Counted from the first letter of the stretch, positions 39,766 to 48,823 are shown. The stretch is DNA of 51,547 bases from Pseudoalteromonas fuliginea (GCF_000690055.1 NZ_JJNZ01000027.1:1-51547), one strand, 5' to 3'. Notes: a model not told the origin generated them from the sequence alone. Program-made: numbers and translations.

Positions 39766-40621
39766 TCTCGCAAACATCATAGAATCATTACTTGGTTACT
39801 CTATAACCAAGGTAGGAAGTAATGGTGCACTCTCAAACGATGAAAAAAACTATAACCCACAGGGGAAAATAAAACCGCTGTACCATATTAGTAGCGATAA
39901 TTCAGTTTTAGCTCGCGCTCAAAAGCGACAAGATTTACTACTTATTAAGCAACAGCAAAATATTGAAACAATCTTAGCGATGGCAATGGCGTTTTGTCCC
40001 GATGTAGCAAGTAGCAAACAACCTGATGCGGATTGGGTAGAGCACTTTATTGGGCTCTGTGAAGACACCTCAAACGAATCAATGCAAACATTATGGGCAA
40101 AAATACTTACAGGCGAAACTCTCAATCCTGGAACATTTTCAATTAAGAGCCTGCAAACACTTAAGCACATGACTCAGCGCGAAGCCGATGCATTACAAAA
40201 ATGTGTATCACTAAGTAGCTATAACGAAAAAGACGACAGTCACTTTATTTTACTCGGATTTTATAAAAAACCATCGATTTTTGATTTACTACGCAAAGGC
40301 AATAAAGTATCTCTAAATTTAGGAAAAACAGGTATCAGCTTTCCTGACATTTTAACTTTAATGGATCTTAACTTATTGTATCGAAAAGAAATTGAATCAG
40401 CCGTGTTAAAATCAGGGCAAGAACTTACGCTTTCATTTTTTTCTCAAAAAGTAACGTTAAAAGCAAAAAGCAATGATTTAGTACTGAGTTATTACAAATT
40501 CACTCAAACGGGTGATGAGCTATCTAAACTAATAAACGTTCCAGTAAATAAAGTGTATAAACAATTAATAAATAGTGCATTAGAAGTAGAATTTGATTTA
40601 GCGTGGCATGCTACTAAGTAG
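39734..40621 (+). CDS. DUF2806/TIGR03899-like protein of unknown function
   Basis: A 295-residue soluble protein. The central block QKRQDLLLIKQQQNIETILAMAMAF, then DADWVEHFIGLCEDTSNESMQTLWAKILTGE and PGTFSIKSLQTLKHMTQREADAL, resembles the DUF2806 family, known from Vibrio and Alteromonadales relatives but without assigned function. The C-terminal half is hydrophilic and contains a predicted winged-helix-like stretch (DELSKLINVPVNKVYKQLINSALEVEF). It starts inside the SRPBCC gene, so the two are likely co-translated. No catalytic motif is recognised. Confidence 0.75.
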   Translation: MTVKTAQARINLANIIESLLGYSITKVGSNGALSNDEKNYNPQGKIKPLYHISSDNSVLARAQKRQDLLLIKQQQNIETILAMAMAFCPDVASSKQPDADWVEHFIGLCEDTSNESMQTLWAKILTGETLNPGTFSIKSLQTLKHMTQREADALQKCVSLSSYNEKDDSHFILLGFYKKPSIFDLLRKGNKVSLNLGKTGISFPDILTLMDLNLLYRKEIESAVLKSGQELTLSFFSQKVTLKAKSNDLVLSYYKFTQTGDELSKLINVPVNKVYKQLINSALEVEFDLAWHATK

Positions 40622-40665
40622 TAAACCACGCTATAAAATCACTCAACTAGTTATCAAGTGAGTAA

Positions 40666-41436
40666 TTAAAAGTGAATCTGAATACCTGCAAATGGGCCAG
40701 ATGCATCGATATCTGTAGTAATATTATCTACATCATCAAGTTCTAATACCATGGAGCGATATCCAGCTTTAACTGCAACATCAATCGCTAGGTTATCAAT
40801 AAATTCCCACGCAATACCCACTTGGTAATCTTGTACTTTACTATCGTCTATAGCCAAAAAGCTACCTTCAAAAAACACACTTAAACCAGTAAATGGCAGG
40901 CCGGCTTCTGCACGACCATAAGCAAGTGGTACAAAACCTGAAAAATCAACGGTTTCAGTAAAGTTAGTGTTGCCACTTTGAGTAGTACCCGTTACAGCAA
41001 CCTCACCATCAAACTGTTTCGCATTCAAACCTAAATCAATAGAGATTAAATCGTTATCAAAAATTTCGTAATACAGAATATAATCAATGTGTGTTAGATC
41101 GCTAATTGAATTAACTGTCGTACCAACCACATAGTCTGAACCATTAAAGCTAAATGTATCAGTTAAAACTGCAGAACCGTTTAGTTCAAGTTCGGTATAC
41201 TTTAATTTAATATTAGGTACTAACGGTACTGGGTGCTCAAGGGCTGCGTAATAACTTATAAATGTTTCATCTTCAAAATTGAAATCTTGAGATGCATTAT
41301 TTTTATAAGAAAACTGACCATCATTATCTGATTTCCAGCCATCAACCCCTACATATAAACCTAATAAAGTGTCAGCGTGTGCTGCAGGTGCTAAACATGC
41401 CATTGAAAGGGCTGCTGCTAAACAATACTTTTTCAT
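40666..41436 (-). CDS. TIGR04219-family outer-membrane beta-barrel protein
   Basis: Signal peptide with cleavage after AHA (about 21), then DTLLGLYVGVDGWKSD, which is the characteristic opening of this family, and an alternating pattern of about ten strands ending in the aromatic residue Phe (FAGIQIHF). 256 residues. Function unknown; likely a small barrel in the outer membrane. AAGGA precedes the ATG. Three bases downstream of the DUF2333 gene on the same strand, so likely one operon. Confidence 0.82.
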   Translation of the reverse strand: MKKYCLAAALSMACLAPAAHADTLLGLYVGVDGWKSDNDGQFSYKNNASQDFNFEDETFISYYAALEHPVPLVPNIKLKYTELELNGSAVLTDTFSFNGSDYVVGTTVNSISDLTHIDYILYYEIFDNDLISIDLGLNAKQFDGEVAVTGTTQSGNTNFTETVDFSGFVPLAYGRAEAGLPFTGLSVFFEGSFLAIDDSKVQDYQVGIAWEFIDNLAIDVAVKAGYRSMVLELDDVDNITTDIDASGPFAGIQIHF

Positions 41437-41439
41437 TTT

Positions 41440-42426
41440 TTATCCTTGAGCTAGTAGTTCGCTAAGTTCGATTAAAGCCGCATTGGCTCTAGAAATATAA
41501 TTTGCCATAACTAAGGAATGATTAGCCACATAGCCAAAACCATTCCCATTTAAAATTATTGGGCTCCACACCGTTTCTTGGGTTGCCTCAAGTTCACGTA
41601 TTATTTGTTGCACACTAACACGGGCATTTTTCTTCTCAAGTACATCTGCAAAGTCATACTCTACCGCTTGTAAAAAGTGTAACAACGCCCAAGTTGCGCC
41701 ACGAGATTCATAAAAAACATCATCAATTTTTAGCCAAGGTGTTCTGACTTGCTGTTGTAATGGTGCAAGAGTCGCTTGTTTATTTGACGAATTTCCAGCT
41801 AAATCAGTATTCACTTTTTCTTGGCCGACACTGGCACTTAAACGTTGGCTTAAGCTACCTAAGCGCTTTTCCGCTTCTTTTAACCAACTACGTAGATTAT
41901 CAGCTCGCGCATAAAATTGGCTATCACGTTCGTGCTGATTCGCTATTTGTGTACGATAAACGACTAGATAATCAATTCCTTTTTGATACTCTCCCTCCGC
42001 GCTTGGCCATGCCCACGCTTCAGAGCTTATATTAAACTGTGGCTGTGCTTTTTTAAGTGCTTCATGCTCTGTTGATTGCGATTGCGAACGGCTAAAATCT
42101 TTTCGCATAGAAAGCGCTAAATCACGCGTCATTTCTAACGCACCATATTCCCACGCAGGCATGTCATCCATAATAATACTTGGCGGTATAACATCATTCG
42201 ATAAATAACCACCCGGTTTATTTAGTATCGTACTCGCTACCTCAATAAGCGTTGCCGTTGTTGTATAACCTGTAACTATTTTTTCATTACGTAACTGCGC
42301 TTGCTCTTTTGCATTAGCGACAACATCAAAACGTGCCGGTTCAGTACTCCAATAAACAGCAATTGCGTAAAATATGATAAGCAGTAAAACAATTGTTCCT
42401 GCTATTTTCCCTTTATGTTGCGACAT
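41440..42426 (-). CDS. DUF2333 family inner-membrane protein
   Basis: N-terminal membrane helix (GTIVLLLIIFYAIAVYWS, about 9-26) followed by a periplasmic domain of about 300 residues rich in helices. The phrases NKPGGYLSNDVIPPSIIMDDMPAWEYGALEMTRDLALSMRKDFSRSQSQS and FYESRGATWALLHFLQAVEYDFADVL are typical of DUF2333. No enzymatic motif. AGGAG precedes the ATG. Located between the copper chaperone and the outer-membrane protein on the same strand; the link is positional. Confidence 0.85.
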   Translation of the reverse strand: MSQHKGKIAGTIVLLLIIFYAIAVYWSTEPARFDVVANAKEQAQLRNEKIVTGYTTTATLIEVASTILNKPGGYLSNDVIPPSIIMDDMPAWEYGALEMTRDLALSMRKDFSRSQSQSTEHEALKKAQPQFNISSEAWAWPSAEGEYQKGIDYLVVYRTQIANQHERDSQFYARADNLRSWLKEAEKRLGSLSQRLSASVGQEKVNTDLAGNSSNKQATLAPLQQQVRTPWLKIDDVFYESRGATWALLHFLQAVEYDFADVLEKKNARVSVQQIIRELEATQETVWSPIILNGNGFGYVANHSLVMANYISRANAALIELSELLAQG

Positions 42427-42434
42427 GTGTACTC

Positions 42435-42947
42435 CTAATGATGAGCGTGTTGAGTAGATGGTTTTGACTGCTTAGCTTGCGTTTCAAGCGACACCACTTG
42501 AGCATTAGTAAACAAGCGGTTACCGTCACTAAAATATAGCGTGAGTTTACGTTCTTGCCCTACTTTTAATGGCTCTAATGGTTCAAATGCCATTAAATGA
42601 TAACCGCCTGGTTGGAAGCTAACACTTTCATGCGCTTTAATTACAACCGATTCAACTTGTTGCATTTTCATCATGCCGTCTACATGTGAATGCTCGTGTA
42701 TTTCCACACGCCCTAAGCCATCAATTGTTGCCTTAGTTAAAGTGGCGTTTGTTCCACTGTGATTAATAAGCGTTAAATAGCCTACAGTTGCAGTACTGGC
42801 AGGTAAAAACTCCCTTACTTGCGCGTTAGTTACTTCGAGTACAGCCACATCAGAACCATGCTCATGCCCTGAATGCGCCGCCAATGATGACGTAAATAAA
42901 CCTAACATTAACGCTGAAGCCATCGAAAAAAACTGCTTTGTCATCAT
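42435..42947 (-). CDS. Periplasmic copper chaperone PCu(A)C
   Basis: Delivers copper(I) to the CuA or CuB site of cytochrome oxidase in related systems. Signal peptide (about 1-23) then a His-rich N-terminal stretch HSGHEHGSD, the cupredoxin-like core and the copper ligands in VEIHEHSHVDGMMKMQQV and GGYHLMAF (pattern H-Mx10-M-x-HxM). A second His-rich end, QHAHH, closes the protein. 170 residues. Eight bases before the DUF2333 gene. ATG 42944 is an equally good start. Confidence 0.9.
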   Translation of the reverse strand: MMTKQFFSMASALMLGLFTSSLAAHSGHEHGSDVAVLEVTNAQVREFLPASTATVGYLTLINHSGTNATLTKATIDGLGRVEIHEHSHVDGMMKMQQVESVVIKAHESVSFQPGGYHLMAFEPLEPLKVGQERKLTLYFSDGNRLFTNAQVVSLETQAKQSKPSTQHAHH

Positions 42948-43023
42948 TTCATCCCTAGTGAAAACATTAAATTACAGGCTAAATTTAACATAGTTAACCC
43001 ATAATAGTCAGTCAAATTAAGGA

Positions 43024-43350
43024 TTAAGAGGCTACTTTTTTGTTATCAGCAACAAGCCAACACAACACTGCAACAAATAGTAACGGCCATGCAATCATTA
43101 TTGATCCGAATAAAAACGCTAAAACAGTCCCAGCTAATGCTACAACACCCGCTCCAACTAATCCCATAGTAATTAAGGCCACTACCGCAACCACAGCAAC
43201 AATTGCGGCCAAAGCACCTACAAGCTCGAGCCCTGCCCAGCTAATATCAGCAATCCATAATGGTAACTGCCAAGAATCAACATGCACAAACGCTATTAAA
43301 TCAGTAAACAGTAATAAATAGATAAATACACATACTGCCAAAGCTTTCAT
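43024..43350 (-). CDS. Small unknown membrane protein at the 3' end of the psp locus
   Basis: 108 residues with three membrane segments: MKALAVCVFIYLLLFTDLIAF, then a long one around LELVGALAAIVAVVAVVALITMGLVG and a third around LAGTVLAFLFGSIMIAWPLLFVAVLCWLV. The ATG at 43350 has an AAGGAG site; the frame also runs 25 codons further upstream without support. No family recognised. It follows the pspC-like gene on the same strand at a gap of 170 bases that contains a dispersed repeat. It may be part of the membrane-stress operon, but the repeat may separate the transcripts. Confidence 0.65.
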   Translation of the reverse strand: MKALAVCVFIYLLLFTDLIAFVHVDSWQLPLWIADISWAGLELVGALAAIVAVVAVVALITMGLVGAGVVALAGTVLAFLFGSIMIAWPLLFVAVLCWLVADNKKVAS

Positions 43351-43360
43351 AGTAATTCTC

Positions 43361-43500
43361 CTTATACCAACCGGCTTATATATGGGTCTATTTAACGATA
43401 AGAAAATTGCGCTATAACTAGGCAAAAGTTTTTATATCTAGTTGTTCTAAATAAAAAATTCAACAACGCTATAGAGTGATTTAATTCGTTAAATTGTTCA
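43361..43500. repeat. Dispersed palindromic repeat, copy A
   Basis: A block starting TTATACCAACCGGCTTA, containing GGTCTATTTAACGATA, an arm AAATTGCGCTATA and CTAGGC, then the opposite arm CGCTATAGAGTGATTTAATT. The same order of words occurs near 48411-48474 and 48824-48915. The arms can form a long hairpin. It lies between the pspC-like and the unknown membrane protein genes. Such copies look like a genome-wide intergenic element. Confidence 0.65.
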
Positions 43501-43520
43501 AATATTTATGCCTCTTAGTA

Positions 43521-43727
43521 TTAATACTCTTTATTTTCAAGGCAGCAATGCGCTATAAAATAACCAAGTGTAATTGCAAACGGAAAACTCAAAAATAATA
43601 AAATAGTAACTAGGCGGGTTGCCCATACTGGAAAGTCCAATCTATGTGCTAAACCACTACAAACACCCGATATTTTTTTATTCAAAGTATCTTTATACCA
43701 ACCTCGTTGACGATTAAAGCTGTTCAT
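43521..43727 (-). CDS. pspC: PspC-domain protein of the phage shock system
   Basis: 68 residues with a PspC domain: GWYKDTLNKKISGVCSGLAHRLDFPVWATRLVTILLFLSFPFAITLGYFIAHCC. One membrane segment (about 42-62). In E. coli PspC relays envelope stress to PspA, but is longer (119 residues); this is a minimal domain, as found in other Alteromonadales. AGGAG precedes the ATG, 9 bases after pspA. No pspB is between. Confidence 0.88.
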   Translation of the reverse strand: MNSFNRQRGWYKDTLNKKISGVCSGLAHRLDFPVWATRLVTILLFLSFPFAITLGYFIAHCCLENKEY

Positions 43728-43736
43728 AGCAATCTC

Positions 43737-44417
43737 CTAAGCAGTGTGTTTTAAATTAGTATTTAAGTTCGCTTTTAAGCGAGCCAGTTCAGCATCAATT
43801 TTTTCATTTTTAACTAACGACTCAATTTGGGCACTGGTAGAGCTTGCTGTATCAGTCAGCTCATAAGCCTCTACTTGAGCTTCAATGCCTTCAACACGCT
43901 GCTCTATTTGTTCAAAACGAGACAACGTATGGGCAACTTTATCACTTTGTAATTGCGTATTAATTCGCTCTCTAGCAATAACAACATGATGACGTTGCAT
44001 TAACTGAGCTTGCTTTGTTTTAGCCATAGCCATTTTTTGCTGCAAGCGTTCACAATCAACCTTAATTTTTGCAATAGACTCTTGCAATGTTTCTAGTTGA
44101 TTTTGCTTATTTTCAATGCTTTCGTTAACGCGTTGCTTCTCAAGTAAGGCTGATTTAGCAAGGTCATCACTGCCCTTCTCAACCGCACGTTCTGCTTTAA
44201 TTTGCCAAGCTGCTAATTCTGTTTTTTTAGTATCAATTTGGCGATTAATTACTTTCTCTTCACACAATAAAGCGGCTGCTGTACTACGACACTCATTCAA
44301 TGCATCTTGCATCTCGGTAAGCATTAGGTTTAAAAGTTTTTCAGGGTCTTCAGCTTTATCAAGCATGGCGACAATGTTTGATTGAATTACATCATTTACG
44401 CGGTTAAATATTCCCAT
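43737..44417 (-). CDS. pspA: Phage shock protein A (PspA/IM30 family)
   Basis: PspA binds stressed inner membrane and forms scaffold oligomers. 226 residues, mostly coiled coil, starting MGIFNRVNDVIQSNIVAMLDKAEDPEKLLNLMLTEM with the conserved N-terminal helix, then RSTAAALLCEEKVINRQID. AGGAG is placed before ATG 44417; a longer frame to 44453 is unsupported. First gene of a psp operon with a sigma-54 promoter upstream. Confidence 0.95.
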   Translation of the reverse strand: MGIFNRVNDVIQSNIVAMLDKAEDPEKLLNLMLTEMQDALNECRSTAAALLCEEKVINRQIDTKKTELAAWQIKAERAVEKGSDDLAKSALLEKQRVNESIENKQNQLETLQESIAKIKVDCERLQQKMAMAKTKQAQLMQRHHVVIARERINTQLQSDKVAHTLSRFEQIEQRVEGIEAQVEAYELTDTASSTSAQIESLVKNEKIDAELARLKANLNTNLKHTA

Positions 44418-44460
44418 GGTATTCTCCTGTTGATTTTTAATTAATTTCAACAAGAAGATT

Positions 44461-44475
44461 CCAAGAGTTGTGCCA
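44461..44475 (-). promoter_or_regulatory. Sigma-54 promoter of pspA
   Basis: On the minus strand TGGCAC, five bases, TTGG (44475-44461), against the consensus TGGCACG-N4-TTGC: spacing is exact and the mismatches are G to A at the seventh base and C to G at the last. It lies 44 bases before the pspA start. In E. coli the psp operon uses sigma-54 with PspF. Confidence 0.75.
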
Positions 44476-44615
44476 AGTTCATAAAAACAATGAAAAACAG
44501 CCTAATATCAACAATATAATTAATAAACAATTAAATTTTTAGTGACTTTAAGCTGAATAGCATAGAGTGTAATTAGCCAATAAATTATGCTTTTGACTAA
44601 TTTTTAGGATCAAAA

Positions 44616-44635
44616 AAGCCACTTGAAAGTGGCTT
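44616..44635 (-). terminator. Terminator of dusA
   Basis: AAGCCACTT and AAGTGGCTT arms; on the minus strand followed by T6 (TTTTTTGATCC). Lies 27 bases after the dusA stop. Confidence 0.85.
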
Positions 44636-44661
44636 AAATTTAGAATTTTTAAAGCTTAGTT

Positions 44662-45636
44662 TTATTCGGGTACAAAGCTTAATGCTTTATCCATTACTGA
44701 TAAATCGGCTTGCTTACCGTGACCACTTTCAGAAAGGTGGCGTCTAAAACCTCGCGCACCAGGCTGCCCCTGAAAAATACCGAGCATGTGACGTGCAATA
44801 TGCCAAAAATTAGCACCCAAACGCATTTCTTCTTCAATATAGCTGTACATTGAGCGTACTACATCGTGGCGTGATTGCGTGTTTGCAGTATCACCATAAA
44901 TTTTCTCATCAACGTCATTGAGCATAAATGGGTTACTGTAAGCTTCACGCCCAATCATTACACCATCAATATGTTGTAAATGTTCTAGGCTCTGCTCAAT
45001 TGTTTTAACACCGCCATTTAGGCTTAAGTCTAGCTGCGGATAATCTTTTTTAAGTTGGTAAACACGTGGGTAATCAAGCGGTGGAACTTCACGATTTTCT
45101 TTTGGACTTAAACCATTGAGCCATGCTTTACGAGCATGAATAATAAAATCATCACACCCTACTTTATGCGACGCCTCAATAAGCGCACACAAAAACTCAT
45201 ACGAATCTTGCTCATCAATACCAATACGTGTTTTAACGGTAACAGGGATGCTTACTTCGTTTTTCATTGCTGCAACACACTCAGCAACTAATTGAGGTTC
45301 AGCCATTAAACATGCGCCAAATCGGCCATTTTGAACTCTGTCTGACGGGCACCCTACATTTAAATTTATTTCGTCATAGCCACGCTCACCTGCTAGCTTT
45401 GCACATTGCGCAAGCGCTTTAGGATCAGAGCCACCAAGTTGCAGCGCAACTGGGCCTTCGTGTTTATTAAAATGTAAGTAATCGCCTCGACCAAATAAGA
45501 TAGCCCCTGTGGTTATCATTTCGGTATAAAGCACAGTGTGTTTAGTCATTTTGCGATGAAAAGTACGACAATGACGATCAGTCCAATCAAGCATTGGGGC
45601 TACAGAAAAGCGTCTATCCAAAGTACATTTATTCAA
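44662..45636 (-). CDS. dusA: tRNA-dihydrouridine synthase A
   Basis: Flavin enzyme that reduces U20/U20a of tRNAs to dihydrouridine. TIM-barrel Dus signature [21 protein letters not shown], the catalytic Cys in [21 protein letters not shown] and the FMN-binding NGGVKT and GVMIGREAY. 324 residues, DusA type rather than B or C by the block [11 protein letters not shown]...start at 45636. Confidence 0.96.
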   Translation of the reverse strand: MNKCTLDRRFSVAPMLDWTDRHCRTFHRKMTKHTVLYTEMITTGAILFGRGDYLHFNKHEGPVALQLGGSDPKALAQCAKLAGERGYDEINLNVGCPSDRVQNGRFGACLMAEPQLVAECVAAMKNEVSIPVTVKTRIGIDEQDSYEFLCALIEASHKVGCDDFIIHARKAWLNGLSPKENREVPPLDYPRVYQLKKDYPQLDLSLNGGVKTIEQSLEHLQHIDGVMIGREAYSNPFMLNDVDEKIYGDTANTQSRHDVVRSMYSYIEEEMRLGANFWHIARHMLGIFQGQPGARGFRRHLSESGHGKQADLSVMDKALSFVPE

Positions 45637-45987
45637 AGCAAACCTCAGGGTATTAAGTTATTAAGCACAGCTTAAAAGGCGCTGTATTTTACACAAAAGC
45701 CTAGCAGGCATCAATGCAAAGCAAACACCTAAAAACTAAAATAATGAGCTACACCATTTAAAAGACAATCGGTGTAGCCGAGCTTAAAATAAACCATATG
45801 GCTCTACTAATAAATTTACGCAAATATCATTAATTTGTGTACACGACAGTCATTAAACTAATACCACTGCCCCAAGACAATTACATAACCCATAAAATCA
45901 TTAATTATCAAAGAAATATACATCTTTAAATTAGTAATGATGTTACCGAATTGCCACACTTCCATTGCTTCTATATAAAAACATAAT
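45637..45987. other. 351-base intergenic region with no gene seen
   Basis: AT-rich region between dusA and the chemoreceptor gene, both on the minus strand. It should hold the dusA promoter (no strong box identified) and the 3' end of the chemoreceptor transcript. No inverted repeat longer than about 8 bases was noticed. Confidence 0.4.
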
Positions 45988-47664
45988 TTAAACTTTAAAT
46001 TTATTCAAATTAACTCTTAAATTAGCAATATATCGGGCGATACTTTCATTTGCTTCTGACGTATTTTTTGCTCCTGTAGATGTTTCTATTGCAATATCAG
46101 TAATATTAATTAAATTTTGATTTATTTCGCTTACAACAGCAGACTGCTCTTCTGCTGCGGTAGCAATCTGTAAGTTTAGGTCCGTAATCTCATTAACAGC
46201 AATGGCTGAGTTAGCAAATATTTCTGACGTTTCAGTACTTTTTTTAAGGCATTCGTCAGCACTACTAATCCCTTTATTCATACTAACAACCGCATTTTTC
46301 GCCTCACTTTGTAAGCGAGTAACCAGCCCTTGTATATCAACAGTTGAGACCTGTGTTCGTTGAGCAAGTGCCCTGACTTCGTCCGCTACAACAGCAAAAC
46401 CTCTACCAGTATCACCAGCACGAGCGGCTTCTATTGCAGCATTTAAAGCGAGTAAATTGGTTTGTTCGGCAATACTCTGTATTGTATCTAAAACGCTGCC
46501 GATATTATTTGTTTCTGTAACAAGGCACTCAATTACGGTACTTGCTTCATCTATTTCTTTAGCTAAACGCTGAATAACAACTTTTGCCTCAGAAGCTTCT
46601 GCCTTGCCCTTTAATACACGCTCTTTGACTGCTTCTGTTACATCAGAAGCATTCTGGGTATTACTCGCAACTTCTAAAGTTGTACAGTTCATTTCTTCTA
46701 CTGCTGTTGAAACCATTTCGGTTTCAGCTCTTTGCTTTTCAACATTAACTACCGTTTCCTGCATAACAGTTACGGCAAACTTTGATGAGTCGTCTAATTG
46801 CGATAAATGTATATTAGCTTCATTTATTGTTTCTCTTAGCATTGATAAAAATTTGTTGAACGCTCTTGCTGTATCGCCAGTTTCATCGCCGGCGCTTTCA
46901 TCAAGCTTTAACGTTAAATCGCCATCGCCATCAGCTATTTCAACTAATCTATTTTTTAGCATATTCACAGGCAAAGCGATTGCCCTGCTAATCATATATG
47001 ATAAAACAACACCCACAATAACGGAGAAGATAAATATATAAAGAATAAGGTTAATACCTTGCTTTTCATCATTTTCAGCTTGCAAAGCTGAGTTTAAAGT
47101 AAACTGCTGGATCTGAGAGAGTAAAGCTATAAGTTTTTCTTCAAATTTATCTTCTGCGACTTCTATTAACTTTATTTTATCATCCAAGCTGCCAACGGAT
47201 TGCGTTTTAGTGGCCTCAATAATGTCATTAATATTCAGAGAAATACTTTGGTATTCTTTATTTAAAAGCTTCAGGTCACTCGCTAGCGAAGTAAAACTCG
47301 CTTTTGCCTCTTCACTGTGCAAATAATCAATAGAATCGGTGACAAATTTTTCTGACTTATTAAATTCACTTTGAATTTTTTGCGTTAATGACGTGAGTTT
47401 ATTCTCGATTTCTTCATTGGCTTTACCTGGTTCTAAACTTGCGTGTAATAAAGCTCGCTGAAAAAATATCGTTTGTTCTAATTTGTGCTCAGACATTGCA
47501 GTAAGCATGTTGCTGAGCGGAATATCTCGCTCAGCTATATCAACCAGCTCTATACCAATTTTGTTCATTTGTGTTAAAGATATAATCCCAATTACCACCA
47601 TTAATAATATTTGTGATATTCCTAGGCAGTATATTTTACTTGTAATAGATAACTTATTTAACAT
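45988..47664 (-). CDS. Methyl-accepting chemotaxis protein
   Basis: Membrane chemoreceptor of 558 residues. First membrane helix (about 9-31), periplasmic four-helix bundle-like ligand domain (about 32-205, rich in polar helices), second helix (about 203-225, LILYIFIFSVIVGVVLSYMI), HAMP domain, then the signalling hairpin with the highly conserved tip EQTNLLALNAAIEAARAGDTGRGFAVVADEVRALAQRT. Ligand unknown. The ATG at 47664 is preferred: AAGGGG lies seven bases upstream within the apparent longer frame. It is a single gene; the conserved CheB/CheR tether is not evident at the C-terminus (LRVNLNKFKV). Confidence 0.93.
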   Translation of the reverse strand: MLNKLSITSKIYCLGISQILLMVVIGIISLTQMNKIGIELVDIAERDIPLSNMLTAMSEHKLEQTIFFQRALLHASLEPGKANEEIENKLTSLTQKIQSEFNKSEKFVTDSIDYLHSEEAKASFTSLASDLKLLNKEYQSISLNINDIIEATKTQSVGSLDDKIKLIEVAEDKFEEKLIALLSQIQQFTLNSALQAENDEKQGINLILYIFIFSVIVGVVLSYMISRAIALPVNMLKNRLVEIADGDGDLTLKLDESAGDETGDTARAFNKFLSMLRETINEANIHLSQLDDSSKFAVTVMQETVVNVEKQRAETEMVSTAVEEMNCTTLEVASNTQNASDVTEAVKERVLKGKAEASEAKVVIQRLAKEIDEASTVIECLVTETNNIGSVLDTIQSIAEQTNLLALNAAIEAARAGDTGRGFAVVADEVRALAQRTQVSTVDIQGLVTRLQSEAKNAVVSMNKGISSADECLKKSTETSEIFANSAIAVNEITDLNLQIATAAEEQSAVVSEINQNLINITDIAIETSTGAKNTSEANESIARYIANLRVNLNKFKV

Positions 47665-47721
47665 TTTAGACCCCTTCATATTTTAGGCTTAAACCTAACT
47701 TTACTGTTACAAAGTAAAAAC

Positions 47722-48186
47722 TTAAAAAGGTCGAGTAATAGCTAAACCGACAACTACTGCTTCTTCATCATCAATAAAATCGACAGCTATCGTTGGTGCT
47801 ATACCAAAATCACCGACATGAAAATCATAAGCAGAGCTAATGCGGTATAAATCTTCATTATGGGGGTGAGCTCCGCCTATACGCTCTTCACCATAACCAA
47901 CACCTAAACGAACATTTTTAGTCGGGTGATAATAGAGCGAAGCCAAAGCAACCGCCGTTCCATCTCCATGATGTGCATCATTTGTACGCTCAAATACCAC
48001 TCCAGCTCCCCAATTTTGAGTAAACTTATATTCATACTCAACACCAAACGTAAACTCACTTTCACTGTCAAAATGTGTAGTGCCAATAAAAACGCCTGGT
48101 ATATGTTTCACCTCGTCACCCGCTTGAACAGCAGGAGTCAAAAATATAAAAAAACACGCTGTAAATTTTAGAACTTTATTTTTCAT
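47722..48186 (-). CDS. Small outer-membrane beta-barrel-like protein, unknown
   Basis: 154 residues: signal peptide (cut about AVQA-GD at 20), then alternating hydrophobic strands (GVFIGTTHFDSESEFTFGVEYEYKFTQNWGAGVVFERT) ending in a terminal Phe (ITRPF), the usual signal for outer-membrane assembly. Family not recognised with confidence; similar to small OmpW/OprF-like barrels. ATG 48186 with AGAGAAG is preferred to a longer frame from 48294. Two histidine/aspartate-rich loops (AHHGDG, HPHNED) might bind metal. Confidence 0.65.
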   Translation of the reverse strand: MKNKVLKFTACFFIFLTPAVQAGDEVKHIPGVFIGTTHFDSESEFTFGVEYEYKFTQNWGAGVVFERTNDAHHGDGTAVALASLYYHPTKNVRLGVGYGEERIGGAHPHNEDLYRISSAYDFHVGDFGIAPTIAVDFIDDEEAVVVGLAITRPF

Positions 48187-48410
48187 AATCTTCTCTTGTA
48201 AATAAGGAAACAAACAAACAAACAAACCCTCCAGCATCACATCAACGTTAGTATTCCTTACAACAAAGCCAAAAATGTAATAACTAATAAACAATTAAGA
48301 AAAACATTTATTCTACATGGAGGGTGGTATTGTTAATAAATATAGGCAGGATTATTTACTTAGTAAAATTTTTTATAAAATCAGTTAAAAAATAAAAACA
48401 ATACTATTTT

Positions 48411-48474
48411 ACTTACACCAATCGGCTTAGATTTGAGGTCTATTAACAATAATTAAATTGCACTGTAGCTAGGC
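48411..48474. repeat. Dispersed palindromic repeat, copy B, left part
   Basis: Begins ACTTACACCAATCGGCTTAG, continues GGTCTATT, then arm TTAAATTGCACTGTAGC and CTAGGC. Matches copy A (43361-43500) in the same order. Its other half is at 48824-48915, beyond a 349-base insert. Confidence 0.6.
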
Positions 48475-48823
48475 CGTGTTGATCTTTGTGAATAGAAATT
48501 TGTTCAATCTAGGGGCGATTAAATCGCGGCGCGAGGTTTGTAATCAAGTGGTTTCGGTAACTGCTCCTGCGTAACTCTAATGGCTTGCATCCCTGTAAGA
48601 GTAAGTAAAAACCGAGTAAAGCTTCTATGCCTAGCTCGCGCCTACTTAACTTCATCAATGTAAGTAACATGAAGGTTAATCATCCCTAAAAAGCCCCATT
48701 AGGGCGGCGCATATTTCTACTGCATTATCGCCTATTTATGGGAAATAATCACACGACATAGACTCTGTTTTGCCTGAAAAACAAACACACAGATAAAATT
48801 AAATCTCAAAAGATAAACTGCTC
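48475..48823. mobile_element. Probable mobile-element remnant inserted into repeat copy B
   Basis: A 349-base segment that is absent from repeat copy A and is bracketed by CTAGGC (48469-48474 and 48824-48829), a possible target duplication. Its ends are imperfect inverted repeats: GTGTTGATCTTT at the left and CAGTTTATCTTT at the right, read inwards, 9 of 12 matching. No transposase frame longer than about 30 codons is seen. It is more GC-rich in the middle than its surroundings. A MITE or internally deleted insertion sequence is the best reading. Confidence 0.5.
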
